Assembly (NCBI GenBank): GCA_021166775.1
Contig: JAJPEQ010000006.1
Location: 341,697-405,696 of the forward strand
DNA from: Comamonas sp.
GTDB taxonomy: Bacteria > Pseudomonadota > Gammaproteobacteria > Burkholderiales > Burkholderiaceae_C
Length of the DNA: 64,000 bases
Direction of reading: 5' to 3'
Shown here: positions 48,460 to 59,242 of the stretch, piece after piece
How positions within the stretch are numbered: position 1 is the first letter of the stretch
Layout of the letters: every line of letters starts with the position of its first letter
The notes under the pieces: model-generated
What the model was told of the DNA's origin: nothing
Database searches by the model: none
Seen by the model: only the letters and a program-made list of their open reading frames with translations
Position numbers and translations under genes: made by a program

Positions 48460-48496
48460 CCCGGGCGAGGTTCTGCCACGCCCGGGTTTTCTTTTT
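48460..48496 (+). terminator. Intrinsic terminator after fimV
   Basis: A perfect 8-bp stem CCCGGGCG/CGCCCGGG with an 11-base loop is followed by TTTTCTTTTT. It separates fimV from the truA-trp-accD genes, which should then have their own promoter or depend on read-through. Confidence 0.88.
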
Positions 48497-48535
48497 CAAG
48501 CACCTGCCGCACCCTTCAGAGGCCACAGCACCACC

Positions 48536-49360
48536 ATGCGCATCGCACTCGGCGTGAGCTACGACGGCCAGGCCTACCGGGGATGGCAAAGCCAGCCCTC
48601 GGGCCAGACGGTACAGGATCGCCTCGAAGCGGCGCTCGCGCGCTTCGCCACCCTCCCCGTTTCCACCGTTTGTGCCGGGCGCACCGACGCCGGCGTGCAC
48701 GCGCTGATGCAGGTGGTGCATTTCGACACCGCGATCGATCGCCCCGAGTTCTCCTGGGTGCGCGGGCCCAACAGTTTTCTGCCCGCGGACATCGCCGTGC
48801 AGTGGGCGCGGCACGTTCCAGATGATTTCCATGCCCGTGCCTGCGCCAGCGCGCGCCGCTATACCTACGTGCTGCTGCAGTCACCGGTGCGCCCCAGCGT
48901 GGAAGCCGGGCGCGTGGGCTGGGTCTTCCAGCCGCTCGACCAGACGGCGATGCAGGAGGCGGCGAACCATCTGATCGGCGAGCACGACTTCAGTTCGTTT
49001 CGTGCGGCCGAGTGCCAGGCCAAAAGCCCGGTCAAGCACCTGCGGCGCATCAACATCTCCAGCCGCGGCCACCCGCAACCCGCCGCCACCGGCGTGCAGG
49101 GCTGCGTCACCGCGTACTGGCGTTTTGAATTCGAGGGCAACGCCTTCCTGCACCACATGATCCGCAACATCATGGGCTGCCTCGTGGCGGTCGGCCAGGG
49201 CACCCGGCCCAGTCGCTGGATGCGCGAGGTGCTGGATGCGCGTTCGCGCAGCGCGGCAGCACCGACCTTCATGGCCGACGGGCTGTATTTCCTCGGGCCA
49301 CGCTACGATCCCGTCTGGGGTCTGCCCGAGCGCACCCCTGCGTATGATTGGCTGCCATGA
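48536..49360 (+). CDS. truA: tRNA pseudouridine synthase A
   Basis: TruA forms pseudouridine at positions 38-40 of the tRNA anticodon arm. The 274-aa protein has the catalytic Asp in [12 protein letters not shown], the start [17 protein letters not shown], and [15 protein letters not shown]. It starts at ATG 48536. Its stop overlaps the trpF ATG (ATGA), so translation is coupled. Confidence 0.95.
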   Translation: MRIALGVSYDGQAYRGWQSQPSGQTVQDRLEAALARFATLPVSTVCAGRTDAGVHALMQVVHFDTAIDRPEFSWVRGPNSFLPADIAVQWARHVPDDFHARACASARRYTYVLLQSPVRPSVEAGRVGWVFQPLDQTAMQEAANHLIGEHDFSSFRAAECQAKSPVKHLRRINISSRGHPQPAATGVQGCVTAYWRFEFEGNAFLHHMIRNIMGCLVAVGQGTRPSRWMREVLDARSRSAAAPTFMADGLYFLGPRYDPVWGLPERTPAYDWLP

Positions 49361-50089
49361 ATGGCGCCCTTCATCCACAGCCCCATCGCCACGCGCGTAC
49401 CCGCATCAAGATCTGCGGCCTGACCCGCGAGGAAGACGTGGACGCCGCGGTCGCCTTCGGCGCCGACGCGGTCGGCTTCGTGCTCTACCCCGGGAGCAAA
49501 CGCTGCGTCTCGCCCGCACGTGCCGCCGATCTCGGCAAGAGGCTGCCTGCGTTTGTCACCCCCGTACTGCTGTTCGTCAACGCGAGTGCTCCCGATGTGA
49601 TAGCGGCCTGCGCCGATTTGGCAGGCGTCACGATCCAATTTCATGGCGATGAAACGCCCGAGGACTGCTGGCGCGCCAGCGATCGCGGTCGCATTCCCTT
49701 CATCCGCGCGGCGCGTATTCCCTTGGGCGCCGCCGGCACGCGGTTCGACCTCGTAAAATACGCGCACGATTACTCCCACGCCCGCGCCATCCTGCTCGAC
49801 GCGCATGTCGAAGGGTACGGCGGGGGCGGCAAGACATTCCATTGGTCACTGCTGCCACCAAACGTCGACGCTCACCTCGTTTTGTCTGGTGGACTCGCAC
49901 CTGCAAACGTGGGCGATGGCATACGCGAGGTCCGGCCGCGCTGCAAGACGCTGGCCGTTGACGTGAGCTCCGGCGTGGAGCTTGATGCCCCCGATGGACA
50001 CCTTCTTCACGGCATCAAGGACGCCGGCAAGATAGCCCGCTTCGTCGCAGCCGTGCGTGCGGCCGACGCAGCCTACGCCCCTGAACCCG

Positions 50090-50097
<8 letters not shown>
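49357..50097 (+). CDS. trpF: Phosphoribosylanthranilate isomerase
   Basis: TrpF carries out the Amadori rearrangement of phosphoribosylanthranilate in tryptophan synthesis. The 246-aa TIM barrel has the general base Cys in [23 protein letters not shown], and the acid Asp in [10 protein letters not shown]. It has about 15 extra N-terminal residues ([15 protein letters not shown]). It overlaps truA by 4 bases and trpB by 8. Confidence 0.95.
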
Positions 50098-51339
<1,242 letters not shown>

Positions 51340-51343
<4 letters not shown>

Positions 51344-52149
51344 GCCGCATTCCCGCCACTTTTGCAGCTCTGGCCGCCAAGGGTCGCAAGGCCCTCATTC
51401 CCTATGTGACGGCAGGTTTTCCGTTCGCCGACATCACGCCTGCGCTGATGCATGGCATGGTCGAAGCCGGGGCCGACGTGATCGAGCTGGGCGTGCCGTT
51501 TTCCGACCCCATGGCCGACGGCCCCGTAATCCAGAACGCCGGCGAAAAAGCCTTGCAGCTGGGTGTGGGCATGAGCGAAGTGCTGGACATGGTTCACACC
51601 TTCCGGCAGCGCAACGCCGACACGCCCGTCGTCCTCATGGGCTATGCCAACCCCGTGGAACATTACGAGCAGCGCCACGGCGCGGGCAGCTTCGCGCGCG
51701 ATGCGGCGGCGGCCGGGGTCGATGGCGTGCTCGTTGTCGATTACCCGCCCGAAGAGTGCGAGGAATTTGCCGGGCAGTTGCGTGCGCACGGCATCGACCT
51801 GATCTTCCTGCTGGCCCCCACGTCCACGTCCGAGCGCATGCGGCAGGTGGCCGCCATCGCCAGCGGCTACGTGTACTACGTCTCGCTCAAGGGCGTGACC
51901 GGCTCGGGCGCGCTCAACGTGCACGAGGTCGAGGCCATGCTGCCGCGCATCCGCGAGCACGTGAAAATCCCCGTGGGCGTGGGCTTTGGCATCCGTGATG
52001 CGGACACCGCCAAGGCCATCTCCCGCGTGGCCGACGCCGTCGTGATCGGCAGCCGCATCATCACGCTCATCGAGGACCAGCCACACGAGCGCGTCGTGGG
52101 CGTCACCACCGATTTCTTGCGTCAGATTCGCAAGGCACTGGATAGCTGA
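51340..52149 (+). CDS. trpA: Tryptophan synthase alpha chain
   Basis: TrpA cleaves indole-3-glycerol phosphate to indole, which tunnels to TrpB. The 269-aa TIM barrel has both catalytic acids, Glu in [17 protein letters not shown] and the following Asp, plus [14 protein letters not shown] and [11 protein letters not shown]. Its ATG overlaps the trpB stop (ATGA). accD starts 12 bases later. Confidence 0.96.
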
Positions 52150-52161
52150 AAGGCAAACGAC

Positions 52162-53034
52162 ATGTCCTGGCTGGAAAAACTTCTACCGTCCAAGATCCAT
52201 CAGACCGACCCGGCCGAGCGGCGCCAGATCCCAGAGGGCCTGTGGATCAAATGCCCGAGCTGCGACAGCGTCCTCTACAAGACCGATCTGGAGCACAACC
52301 AGAACGTCTGTCCCAACTGCGGCCACCACCATCGCATCGGCGCGCGCGCACGGCTCAACGCCTTTCTCGACGGCGAGGGCCGCTACGAGATCGGGCAGGA
52401 AGTGATTCCGGTCGACGCCCTCAAATTCAAGGACAGCCGCAAGTACCCCGAGCGCTTGAAGGAAGCCCTGGAAAACACCGGCGAGACCGATGCGCTCGTC
52501 GTGATGGGCGGGGCCGTCAAGAGCATCAGCGTCGTGGCCGCGGCCTTCGAGTTCGACTTCATGGGCGGCTCCATGGGCTCGGTCGTCGGCGAACGCTTCG
52601 CGCGTGGCGTAGAAAACGCCATCGATCAGAAGGTGCCCTTCATCTGCTTCACCGCCACCGGTGGCGCGCGCATGCAGGAGGGGCTGCTGAGCCTCATGCA
52701 GATGGCCAAGACCAATGCCGCGCTCACCCGCCTGGCCAAGAAGGGCCTGCCTTACATCAGCGTGCTGACCGACCCGACCATGGGCGGCGTCTCGGCCGGC
52801 TTCGCCTTCGTCGGCGACGTGGTGGTGGCCGAACCTGGCGCGCTCATCGGCTTCGCCGGTCCGCGCGTGATCGAATCGACGGTGCGCGTGACCCTGCCCG
52901 AGGGCTTTCAGCGCGCCGAGTTCCTGCAGACCAAGGGTGCGGTGGACATGATCGTGGATCGGCGCCAGCTGCGCGACACGGTGGCACGGCTGCTCGCCAT
53001 GCTCCAGCGCCTGCCCGCCGATGCCATTGCCTGA
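52162..53034 (+). CDS. accD: Acetyl-CoA carboxylase carboxyltransferase subunit beta
   Basis: AccD with AccA transfers carboxyl groups from biotin to acetyl-CoA, the first step of fatty acid synthesis. The 290-aa protein has the N-terminal zinc ribbon (CPSC and CPNC) and the carboxyltransferase core [17 protein letters not shown] and [16 protein letters not shown]. Placement after trpA is conserved in beta- and gammaproteobacteria. folC, which often comes next, is absent; a repeat and a convergent YggT gene follow. Confidence 0.96.
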   Translation: MSWLEKLLPSKIHQTDPAERRQIPEGLWIKCPSCDSVLYKTDLEHNQNVCPNCGHHHRIGARARLNAFLDGEGRYEIGQEVIPVDALKFKDSRKYPERLKEALENTGETDALVVMGGAVKSISVVAAAFEFDFMGGSMGSVVGERFARGVENAIDQKVPFICFTATGGARMQEGLLSLMQMAKTNAALTRLAKKGLPYISVLTDPTMGGVSAGFAFVGDVVVAEPGALIGFAGPRVIESTVRVTLPEGFQRAEFLQTKGAVDMIVDRRQLRDTVARLLAMLQRLPADAIA

Positions 53035-53035
53035 A

Positions 53036-53084
53036 AAACAATAGCTTTTAACGCACGTCCATCGGGCGTTTGGGGCAGTTTTTC
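53036..53084 (+). repeat. Comamonadaceae-type short repeat, copy between accD and the YggT gene
   Basis: ATAGCTTTTAACGCACGTCC, then ATCGGGCGTTTGGGGCAG and a T-run, matches the repeat in order and spacing with more changes than the 43141 copy. It fills the whole gap between the accD stop and the convergent YggT stop. Its TTTTT may also help end transcription. Confidence 0.5.
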
Positions 53085-53627
53085 TTAATGCAACGTCCCG
53101 GCCTGCAGGTTGCCCAGAACGATCAGGAGCACCTGCAGAATCACCAGCGCCACCAGCGGCGAGAAATCCAGCCCGCCCAGGTTCGGCAGGATACGGCGCA
53201 GGGGCGCGAGCAAAGGTTCGGCCAGGCGCGCCACCACGCCTGCGATCGGTGAGTGGTTGGGCACCCAGCTGAGCACCGCGTGCAGGATGATGAGGCCGAT
53301 CAGTCCCAGGATGGCCACGCGCAGGGTGCTGAACAGCACCAGGGCCGGCAGCAGCTGCAGGCCGCTTCCCGCCAGCAACACCAGCACCAGATATTCCACC
53401 AGCTGCGCCAGCAGGCCCCCCACGATGCAGGCGCCATCCCAGCCTTTCACCGCGGGCATCAGCTTGCGCAAGGGCAGCACCAGCCAGTCGCTGAGCGCAA
53501 ACACCGCCTGCCCGACGGGATTGCCAAAAGGCACGCGCTGGCGCTGCATGTACAGGCGCAGCAGGCAGGCGCCGGTGATGACGCTGCCCGCCACATCGAG
53601 CAGGAAAGAAGCGATCTGGTAGAGCAT
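53085..53627 (-). CDS. YggT family membrane protein
   Basis: A 180-aa protein with two YggT-type units, each a pair of hydrophobic helices with RLYMQRQRVPFGNPVGQAV in the first and a matching amphipathic helix (LAEPLLAPLRRILPNLGG) in the second. The family is linked to osmotic shock tolerance and membrane assembly. Start ATG 53627 (MLYQIASFLLDVAG) fits the family; the track adds 18 residues. It converges with accD. Confidence 0.88.
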   Translation of the reverse strand: MLYQIASFLLDVAGSVITGACLLRLYMQRQRVPFGNPVGQAVFALSDWLVLPLRKLMPAVKGWDGACIVGGLLAQLVEYLVLVLLAGSGLQLLPALVLFSTLRVAILGLIGLIILHAVLSWVPNHSPIAGVVARLAEPLLAPLRRILPNLGGLDFSPLVALVILQVLLIVLGNLQAGTLH

Positions 53628-53894
53628 GAGGGCATCCGTACGGTCTGAGCGTGCGATGATGCCACGCATGTCACGCGTCACCTCGGCGCGAACCAGACTG
53701 CGCCCCGCCTGCCCGGCGCACCACCCTGGCCGGTCACGGACCGTCCGTCATGGCGCGGGGCGCCCCGACGTGGCGAAAAGCACCACCCATTCAGGGTTTC
53801 CCCCTTGTCAAAGCCCGGCAAGCCGGTACGCTTGCCGACACCGCTGGCGGCGATGACCGCCGCGCATGACACTCGCATGCCCTCAAAGGTCCAC
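53628..53894. other. Noncoding gap upstream of the amino-acid binding protein
   Basis: This 267-base stretch between divergent genes shows a TTTCCCCCTTGTCAAAG segment at 53798-53814 and GC-rich partial dyads such as CGGCAAGCCGGTACGCTTGCCG. I see no credible gene and no clear promoter. Confidence 0.4.
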
Positions 53895-55007
53895 ATGAAA
53901 TTTCAGACGAAGGTTCGCACGATGGCCGTGGCCGTGACCGCGGTCGTTCTCGCGACGGCGGCACAGGCACAGATCAAGATCGGCCTGGTGATTCCGGCAA
54001 GCGGTCCACTCACGCAGTACGGCACCATGATCAAGGAAGGCGTGGGCACCGCGGTGGAGCAGGTCAATGCCGCGGGCGGCATCGATGGTCAGCAGGTGCA
54101 AACGGTGGTGTTCGATGATGCATGCGACCCCGGCAAGGCCCCGGGCGCGGCCAACCGCCTGCTTGACGCGAAGGTGCGCTACGTCATCGGTCCGGTCTGC
54201 TCCGGCGCCGCCATCGCCGCCGCGCCCATCTACAACAGCCAGCGCGTCGTCGTGGTGACGCCATCGGCCACGTCGCCATCCCTGACCAGCGGCATGGACT
54301 ACCACTACATCTTCCGCACCATCGGCCAGGACAACGAACAGGGCGAAGCGGCGGCCAAGTTCATCATGGAGAAAATCAAGCCGCGCAAGATCGCCCTGCT
54401 GCATGACAAGCAGTCCTACGGGCGCGGCATCGCGAACACCGCGCGCAAGCTCCTGAGCCGGGCCGGGGCCGAGGTCGCGCTCTATGAAGGCATCACTCCC
54501 GGCGGCAAGGATTACTCGGACGTCATCGCCAGGATCAAGAACGCAGGTGTCGATTTCGTGTACTTTGGTGGCTATCACAATGAAATGGGGGTCCTGTTGC
54601 GCCAGGCGAAGGAAGCCGCCCTGAACGTCAGGATGATGGGGCCGGAGGGCGTCGGAAATTCCGAGATCAACGCCATCGCCGGCCCCGCCGTCGAGGGCAT
54701 GCTCGTCACCCTGCCAGCCGACTTCGCGGCCAATCCGAAGAACACGGCCATCGTCAAGGCCTTCGAGGCCAAGAAGCGCAACGCCTCCAGCGCGTTCGGC
54801 CTCACCTCCTACACCGCCGCGCAGGTGATCATGGACAGCATCAAGGCCGTGGGCGACGACCCCCAGCTCGTTGCCGACCACATGCACAAGACCACCTTCC
54901 AAACCCCGCTGGGCCCCACGAGCTGGGATGCGGGCGGGGACCTGAAATCATTTGAATTCCAGGTTTTCGAATGGCACCAGGACGGCAGCAAGACGGTCGT
55001 CAAATGA
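53895..55007 (+). CDS. Branched-chain amino acid ABC transporter substrate-binding protein (LivJ/LivK type)
   Basis: A 370-aa periplasmic binding protein with a signal peptide (VVLATAAQAQ) and the Peripla_BP_6 fold: IGLVIPASGPLTQYG, EQVNAAGGIDGQQVQ, CDPGKAPGAANRL. Members bind leucine, isoleucine, valine or related compounds for ABC import. No permease or ATPase genes are adjacent. ATG 53895 is chosen since the signal peptide starts there and AAAGGT precedes it. Confidence 0.92.
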   Translation: MKFQTKVRTMAVAVTAVVLATAAQAQIKIGLVIPASGPLTQYGTMIKEGVGTAVEQVNAAGGIDGQQVQTVVFDDACDPGKAPGAANRLLDAKVRYVIGPVCSGAAIAAAPIYNSQRVVVVTPSATSPSLTSGMDYHYIFRTIGQDNEQGEAAAKFIMEKIKPRKIALLHDKQSYGRGIANTARKLLSRAGAEVALYEGITPGGKDYSDVIARIKNAGVDFVYFGGYHNEMGVLLRQAKEAALNVRMMGPEGVGNSEINAIAGPAVEGMLVTLPADFAANPKNTAIVKAFEAKKRNASSAFGLTSYTAAQVIMDSIKAVGDDPQLVADHMHKTTFQTPLGPTSWDAGGDLKSFEFQVFEWHQDGSKTVVK

Positions 55008-55030
55008 AGGCCTGCATGGGCGCGACCCTC

Positions 55031-55036
55031 TAAAAT
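55031..55036 (+). promoter_or_regulatory. Putative -10 box TAAAAT for lysS
   Basis: CTCTAAAATCGGCGGTTTTC is the same style of box as at asd and leuC, 78 bases before the lysS ATG. It supports a betaproteobacterial origin for the 5' part of lysS. Confidence 0.5.
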
Positions 55037-55113
55037 CGGCGGTTTTCACCCCCGCAGGCGCCCCTCGCCTGTCCTGACCAGGCGTACCGCCATGCGGTGG
55101 CGCCCATGCTGCC

Positions 55114-56667
55114 ATGTTTTCCTCCGAGTCCACCACCGCTGCGGCAACGCCTGCTTCCGACGAAAACCAGCTCATCGCGGAGCGCCGCGAGAAGCTCAGG
55201 CACCTGCGCGAACGTCAGACCCAGGGGCAAGGCGTCGCCTTTCCCAACGATTTCAAGCCGCTGCACCGCGCCGCCGCGCTGCACGAGCAGTACGGCGCCA
55301 CCGAGTCCGAGGTCCTGCAGGCACAGGCCGTCGCCGTGAGCGTGGCCGGGCGCATGATGCTCAAGCGCATGATGGGCAAGGCCAGCTTCGCCACGCTGCA
55401 GGATGGCTCTCTTGGAGCGACCGCGGGGCGCATCCAGCTGTACGTGACGCGCGACGCGATCGGCGAAGACGCCTACGCCGACTTCAAGCGCCTGGACCTG
55501 GGCGACATCCTCGGCGCCGAGGGCACGCTGATGAAGACAAAGACCGGCGAGCTCTCGATCAAGGTCACGCGCCTGCGCCTACTCACCAAGAGCCTGCGGC
55601 CCATGCCCGACAAATTTCACGGCATGCAGGACCAGGAAACCAAGTACCGTCAGCGCTACGTCGATCTGATGACCGACGATGCAGCGCGCAGGCGCTTCGT
55701 CGCGCGCAGCCAAGCCGTGGCCGGCCTGCGCGCCTTCATGGTGGCGCACGGTTTCCTGGAGGTGGAAACGCCCATGCTGCACCCCATTCCCGGCGGGGCC
55801 AATGCCAAGCCCTTCATCACGCACCACAACGCGCTCGACCAGGAAATGTTCCTGCGCATCGCACCCGAGCTCTACCTCAAGCGCCTGGTGGTCGGCGGGC
55901 TGGAGCGCGTCTACGAGATCAACCGCAATTTCCGCAACGAAGGCGTGTCCACCCGCCACAACCCCGAGTTCACCATGCTGGAGCTGTACGAGGCCTACGC
56001 CACGTACACCGAAGTGATGGACCTGACCGAAGGCATGATGCGCGACGTCGCCCGGGAAGCAATGGGCACGACCGTATTCGAGTGGGACGGCAACACCATC
56101 GATCTCGGCCCGGCCTTCCGCCGCTGGAAGCTGGAGGAGGCGGTGCGCGAGCTGAACCCGGAGATCTCGGCCGCCGACTGCCGCGACCGCGCCGCACTGG
56201 CCGCGCATTGCGCGCGACTGAAGATTCCGGTCAAGCCCGGCTACGGTTGGGGCAAGCTGCTGCTGGAGATCTTCGAGAAGACCGTCGAAACCGGGCTGAT
56301 CCAGCCGACCTTCATCACCCACTACCCGGTAGAAGTCAGTCCGCTGGCGCGCGAATCCGACAGCGAGCCCGGCATCACCGATCGCTTCGAGCTGTTCGTC
56401 GGCGGGAAGGAGCTGGCGAACGGGTTCTCGGAGCTGAATGACCCGGAAGACCAGGCCGCGCGCTTCCGCGCCCAGGTCGAGGCGAAGGACGCAGGCGACG
56501 ACGAGGCCATGCATTTCGATGCCGATTACATCCGCGCGCTCGAGGTGGGCCTTGCGCCCACCGGCGGGCTGGGCGTGGGCATCGACCGCTTCGTGATGTT
56601 GTTGACCGGCTCCAGCTCGATCCGCGACGTGCTGCTGTTCCCGTACATGCGACCCGAGCACGCGTAA
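55114..56667 (+). CDS. lysS: Lysyl-tRNA synthetase, class II (apparent chimera)
   Basis: LysS charges tRNA-Lys. The 517-aa frame is intact, with an OB-fold anticodon domain (residues ~65-175) and the class II core: motif 1 region, RNFRNEG (motif 2) and GLGVGIDR (motif 3). Up to about residue 245 the sequence looks burkholderial ([20 protein letters not shown]). From about residue 275 it looks xanthomonad ([60 protein letters not shown]). The OB-fold also has a short insert, [13 protein letters not shown] think two organisms' genes are joined here. Confidence 0.9.
   Translation: MFSSESTTAAATPASDENQLIAERREKLRHLRERQTQGQGVAFPNDFKPLHRAAALHEQYGATESEVLQAQAVAVSVAGRMMLKRMMGKASFATLQDGSLGATAGRIQLYVTRDAIGEDAYADFKRLDLGDILGAEGTLMKTKTGELSIKVTRLRLLTKSLRPMPDKFHGMQDQETKYRQRYVDLMTDDAARRRFVARSQAVAGLRAFMVAHGFLEVETPMLHPIPGGANAKPFITHHNALDQEMFLRIAPELYLKRLVVGGLERVYEINRNFRNEGVSTRHNPEFTMLELYEAYATYTEVMDLTEGMMRDVAREAMGTTVFEWDGNTIDLGPAFRRWKLEEAVRELNPEISAADCRDRAALAAHCARLKIPVKPGYGWGKLLLEIFEKTVETGLIQPTFITHYPVEVSPLARESDSEPGITDRFELFVGGKELANGFSELNDPEDQAARFRAQVEAKDAGDDEAMHFDADYIRALEVGLAPTGGLGVGIDRFVMLLTGSSSIRDVLLFPYMRPEHA
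55840..55980. other. Probable junction between two source genomes inside lysS
   Basis: The switch lies between the codons for [14 protein letters not shown] and for TMLELYEAY, the most conserved nucleotide stretch of the gene. Upstream genes, promoters and repeats are betaproteobacterial in style and downstream ones xanthomonad. The exact base cannot be fixed by eye. Confidence 0.75.
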
Positions 56668-56791
56668 GCGCCAACCCGGTCGGGTGGGCGAGGCGGCATT
56701 CCGGGCCCAGGGTACTGTCGCCCGTCCCGTGAACGGCAAAACAACCCGTCAGGCCGTAGACTCGGGGTTCTGGTCCGGCCGGAGCAACAGG

Positions 56792-57907
56792 ATGTTGCAC
56801 AAGTTCCTTGGGTTCGACCCCTTGGCCACGCTGCTGGCGTTCGCCGTTACCGCAGGCGTGCTTTGGTTGATACAGCCTGCGGCCTGCAGGCTGGGGCTGC
56901 TGGATTGCCCCGGGGGCCGCAAGGACCATCAGTCCCCCACGCCAGTCACCGGCGGCCTGGCCATCTTCGTCGGCAGCGCGGTGGTGCTGCTCTGGTTCCA
57001 GTCCTCCAGCCATGCGGTCCATTCGCTGCTGGCCGCCTCGGTCCTGCTGGTGGCGATCGGCCTTTACGACGATTTGCGCGACATGCGCTGGTACACGCGG
57101 GTGCTCGGACAGGCCGTAGCGGCGCTGATGATCATTTACTGGGGCGGGGTACGTGTCGAGCAGATCGGCCCGGTATTCGGCCTGGGCGAGATGTCGCTCG
57201 GCTGGCTGTCGGTGCCGTTCACGGTGTTTGCCACCATCGGCATCATCAACGCTATGAACATGATCGATGGTGCCGATGGGCTGGCTGGCCTGCTGGGGCT
57301 GGCGGCGCTGGGGATGCTTGCGTTTGCCGCGATGTACGCTGGCAACGAGGTGCTGGCGGGGCGGCTGTCGGTGCTGTGCGGTGCGCTCGCGGGCTTCCTG
57401 GCCTGGAACATGCGCCTGCCGTGGCGGCCGCGCGCGAAAGTGTTCCTGGGCAATGCCGGCAGCGCCCTGCTGGGCTTGCTGATCGCCTGGGTCATGTTCC
57501 GGCTGACCCAGAATCCGGGGCATCCGGTGAACCCGGTGCTGGCGCTGTGGTTGCTGCCGGTGCCGGTCATGGACTGTCTGGTGCTGATCCTGCGGCGCCT
57601 GCAGGAAGGGCGGTCTCCGTTCTCGGCCGGGCGCGACCACATCCATCACATCATGCAGGATGCGGGTTTCGGGCCCACCCGGGCGGCGTTGCACCTTACC
57701 TGGTTCAGCCTGCTGTGCGGGCTGGTGGCCGGCCAGGCGATGCGCCTGGACGTGCCCAACCCGCTGCTGCTCATCGCTTTCGTCGGCCTGTGCATCGGTT
57801 GGTACCTGCTGAGCCGCAGGCGCGCGCGCGCGGTGGCGTTTTTCCGCAGGTTCCGGGGGAGCGCCGCACCGGTGGTGGTCAAAGGGGCGGTGCGGGACTT
57901 GGACTGA
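56792..57907 (+). CDS. MraY/WecA-family glycosyl-phosphate transferase
   Basis: A 371-aa polytopic enzyme that transfers a sugar phosphate, probably GlcNAc-1-P, to undecaprenyl phosphate at the inner membrane to start an envelope polysaccharide. Catalytic motifs are present: GLYDDLRDMRW (aspartates), NAMNMIDGADGLAG, LGNAGSALLG and GRDHIHHIM. ATG 56792 follows GGAGCAACAGG; the longer track frame has no matching N-terminus. It is the first complete gene after the presumed junction. Confidence 0.88.
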   Translation: MLHKFLGFDPLATLLAFAVTAGVLWLIQPAACRLGLLDCPGGRKDHQSPTPVTGGLAIFVGSAVVLLWFQSSSHAVHSLLAASVLLVAIGLYDDLRDMRWYTRVLGQAVAALMIIYWGGVRVEQIGPVFGLGEMSLGWLSVPFTVFATIGIINAMNMIDGADGLAGLLGLAALGMLAFAAMYAGNEVLAGRLSVLCGALAGFLAWNMRLPWRPRAKVFLGNAGSALLGLLIAWVMFRLTQNPGHPVNPVLALWLLPVPVMDCLVLILRRLQEGRSPFSAGRDHIHHIMQDAGFGPTRAALHLTWFSLLCGLVAGQAMRLDVPNPLLLIAFVGLCIGWYLLSRRRARAVAFFRRFRGSAAPVVVKGAVRDLD

Positions 57908-57925
57908 GCTTCACCGCCCGCGGGC

Positions 57926-59173
57926 TCAGGCTGGCGTCCGCGCCAGCCACGCCGCGGCGCCGCGGCCGGCCACCAGCCCGCTGGCGAAGCAGGCGGTCAG
58001 CAGGTAGCCGCCGGTGGGGGCCTCCCAGTCGAGCATCTCGCCCGCGCAGAAGATCCCGGGCCGTTCGCGCAGCATCAGCGAATCGTCCAGCGCTTCCAGC
58101 CTGACGCCGCCGGCCGTGGAGATCGTTTCCGCCAGTGGGCGTGGGCGAAGCAGGCGTAGCGGTAAGTTCTTGATGGTCGCAGCGACGGCAGCCATGTCCT
58201 GCAGCGCGGCTTTGTCCAGCACCTCGAACACCAACGCGCATTTGGCAGCATCTAGCCCCGCCTGCCGGCGCAGGTGTTCGCCCAGGCTGCGGCTCTTGCG
58301 CGGCTTCGACAGATCGGCCTGCAGACGTTCCAGGTCGCGGCCGGGTGCAAGGTCCAGTTCCAGCATCGCGCTGCCGTCGCGGGCGATGGTGGTGCGCAGG
58401 TCTGCGGCGATGGCATAGACCAGGCTGCCTTCGATGCCGGTTTCGGTCAGCACGCATTCGCCCTGGAGGGCGTGCGCGGTACCCACAGCGTCCTGCCAGT
58501 GCGCCACCACCGGCTTCAACGGCGCGCCGGCGAATTTCCCGGCCAGCAACGCGCTCCAGCCGACGTCGAACCCGCAGTTGGCGGGCGCCAGCGGCGAGAT
58601 GTCGATGCCGCGCGCGGTCAGCAACGCCACCCAGCCGGCGTCCGATCCCAACTGCGGCCAGCTGCCGCCGCCCAGTGCCAGCACCAGCGCATCCGCGGCG
58701 AACGTGGTGGCGCCGTTGGGCGTGTCGAAGCGCAGCGCGCCGGCCTCGGCCCAGCCCTGCCATCGGTGCTGGACGTGCATCTGCACGCCGGACTCCTTCA
58801 GTCGCCGTACCCACGCGCGCAGCAGCGGCGCGGCCTTGCGGTCCAGCGGGAACACCCGCCCGGAACTGCCGACGTAGGTATCCACGCCCAGCCCGTGCGC
58901 CCACGCGCGCAGCGCGTCGGCGTCGAAGGCGTCCAGCCAGCGGCCGATTTCGCCGGCCCGCTCGCGGTAACGCATGTCGAAGTCGGGGCGGGCTTCGCCG
59001 TGAGTCAGGTTCAATCCCCCCTTGCCGGCGATCAGGAACTTGCGCCCCACCGAGCCCTTGGCCTCGAACAGATGCACCTCGGCGCCGTCGGCGCGCGCGG
59101 CTTCGGCAGCCATCAGGCCGGCGGGGCCGCCGCCAATCACGGCAACGCGGCGGGTGTGTGGGGTTTCGGGCAT
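57926..59173 (-). CDS. FAD-dependent oxidoreductase (TIGR03862/HI0933-like)
   Basis: A 415-aa flavoprotein with a dinucleotide-binding motif (VAVIGGGPAGLMAAEAAR), the HI0933-family block GRKFLIAGKGGLNLTH, and a C-terminal FAD contact (GIFCAGEMLDWEAPTGGY). The substrate is unknown. It starts at ATG 59173 (MPETPHTRR). It is paired, on the other side of a rhodanese gene, with a second HI0933-like flavoprotein. Confidence 0.87.
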   Translation of the reverse strand: MPETPHTRRVAVIGGGPAGLMAAEAARADGAEVHLFEAKGSVGRKFLIAGKGGLNLTHGEARPDFDMRYRERAGEIGRWLDAFDADALRAWAHGLGVDTYVGSSGRVFPLDRKAAPLLRAWVRRLKESGVQMHVQHRWQGWAEAGALRFDTPNGATTFAADALVLALGGGSWPQLGSDAGWVALLTARGIDISPLAPANCGFDVGWSALLAGKFAGAPLKPVVAHWQDAVGTAHALQGECVLTETGIEGSLVYAIAADLRTTIARDGSAMLELDLAPGRDLERLQADLSKPRKSRSLGEHLRRQAGLDAAKCALVFEVLDKAALQDMAAVAATIKNLPLRLLRPRPLAETISTAGGVRLEALDDSLMLRERPGIFCAGEMLDWEAPTGGYLLTACFASGLVAGRGAAAWLARTPA

Positions 59174-59209
59174 CCGCACATGATTCCACGGCCGCCGCCG
59201 CAGGGCGAC

Positions 59210-59215
59210 TAGAAT
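59210..59215 (+). promoter_or_regulatory. Putative -10 box TAGAAT for the rhodanese gene
   Basis: GACTAGAATGGCTGG lies 28 bases before the ATG at 59243. The TAGAAT form, also seen before nuoA, differs from the TAAAAT/TACAAT boxes left of the lysS junction. Confidence 0.45.
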
Positions 59216-59242
59216 GGCTGGTTTGTGCCAGCCGGACCCAGC

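Noticed and set aside
49755-49760. TAAAAT inside trpF as an internal promoter
   Set aside because: It lies in coding sequence with no gene start nearby that needs it; a chance match is likely.
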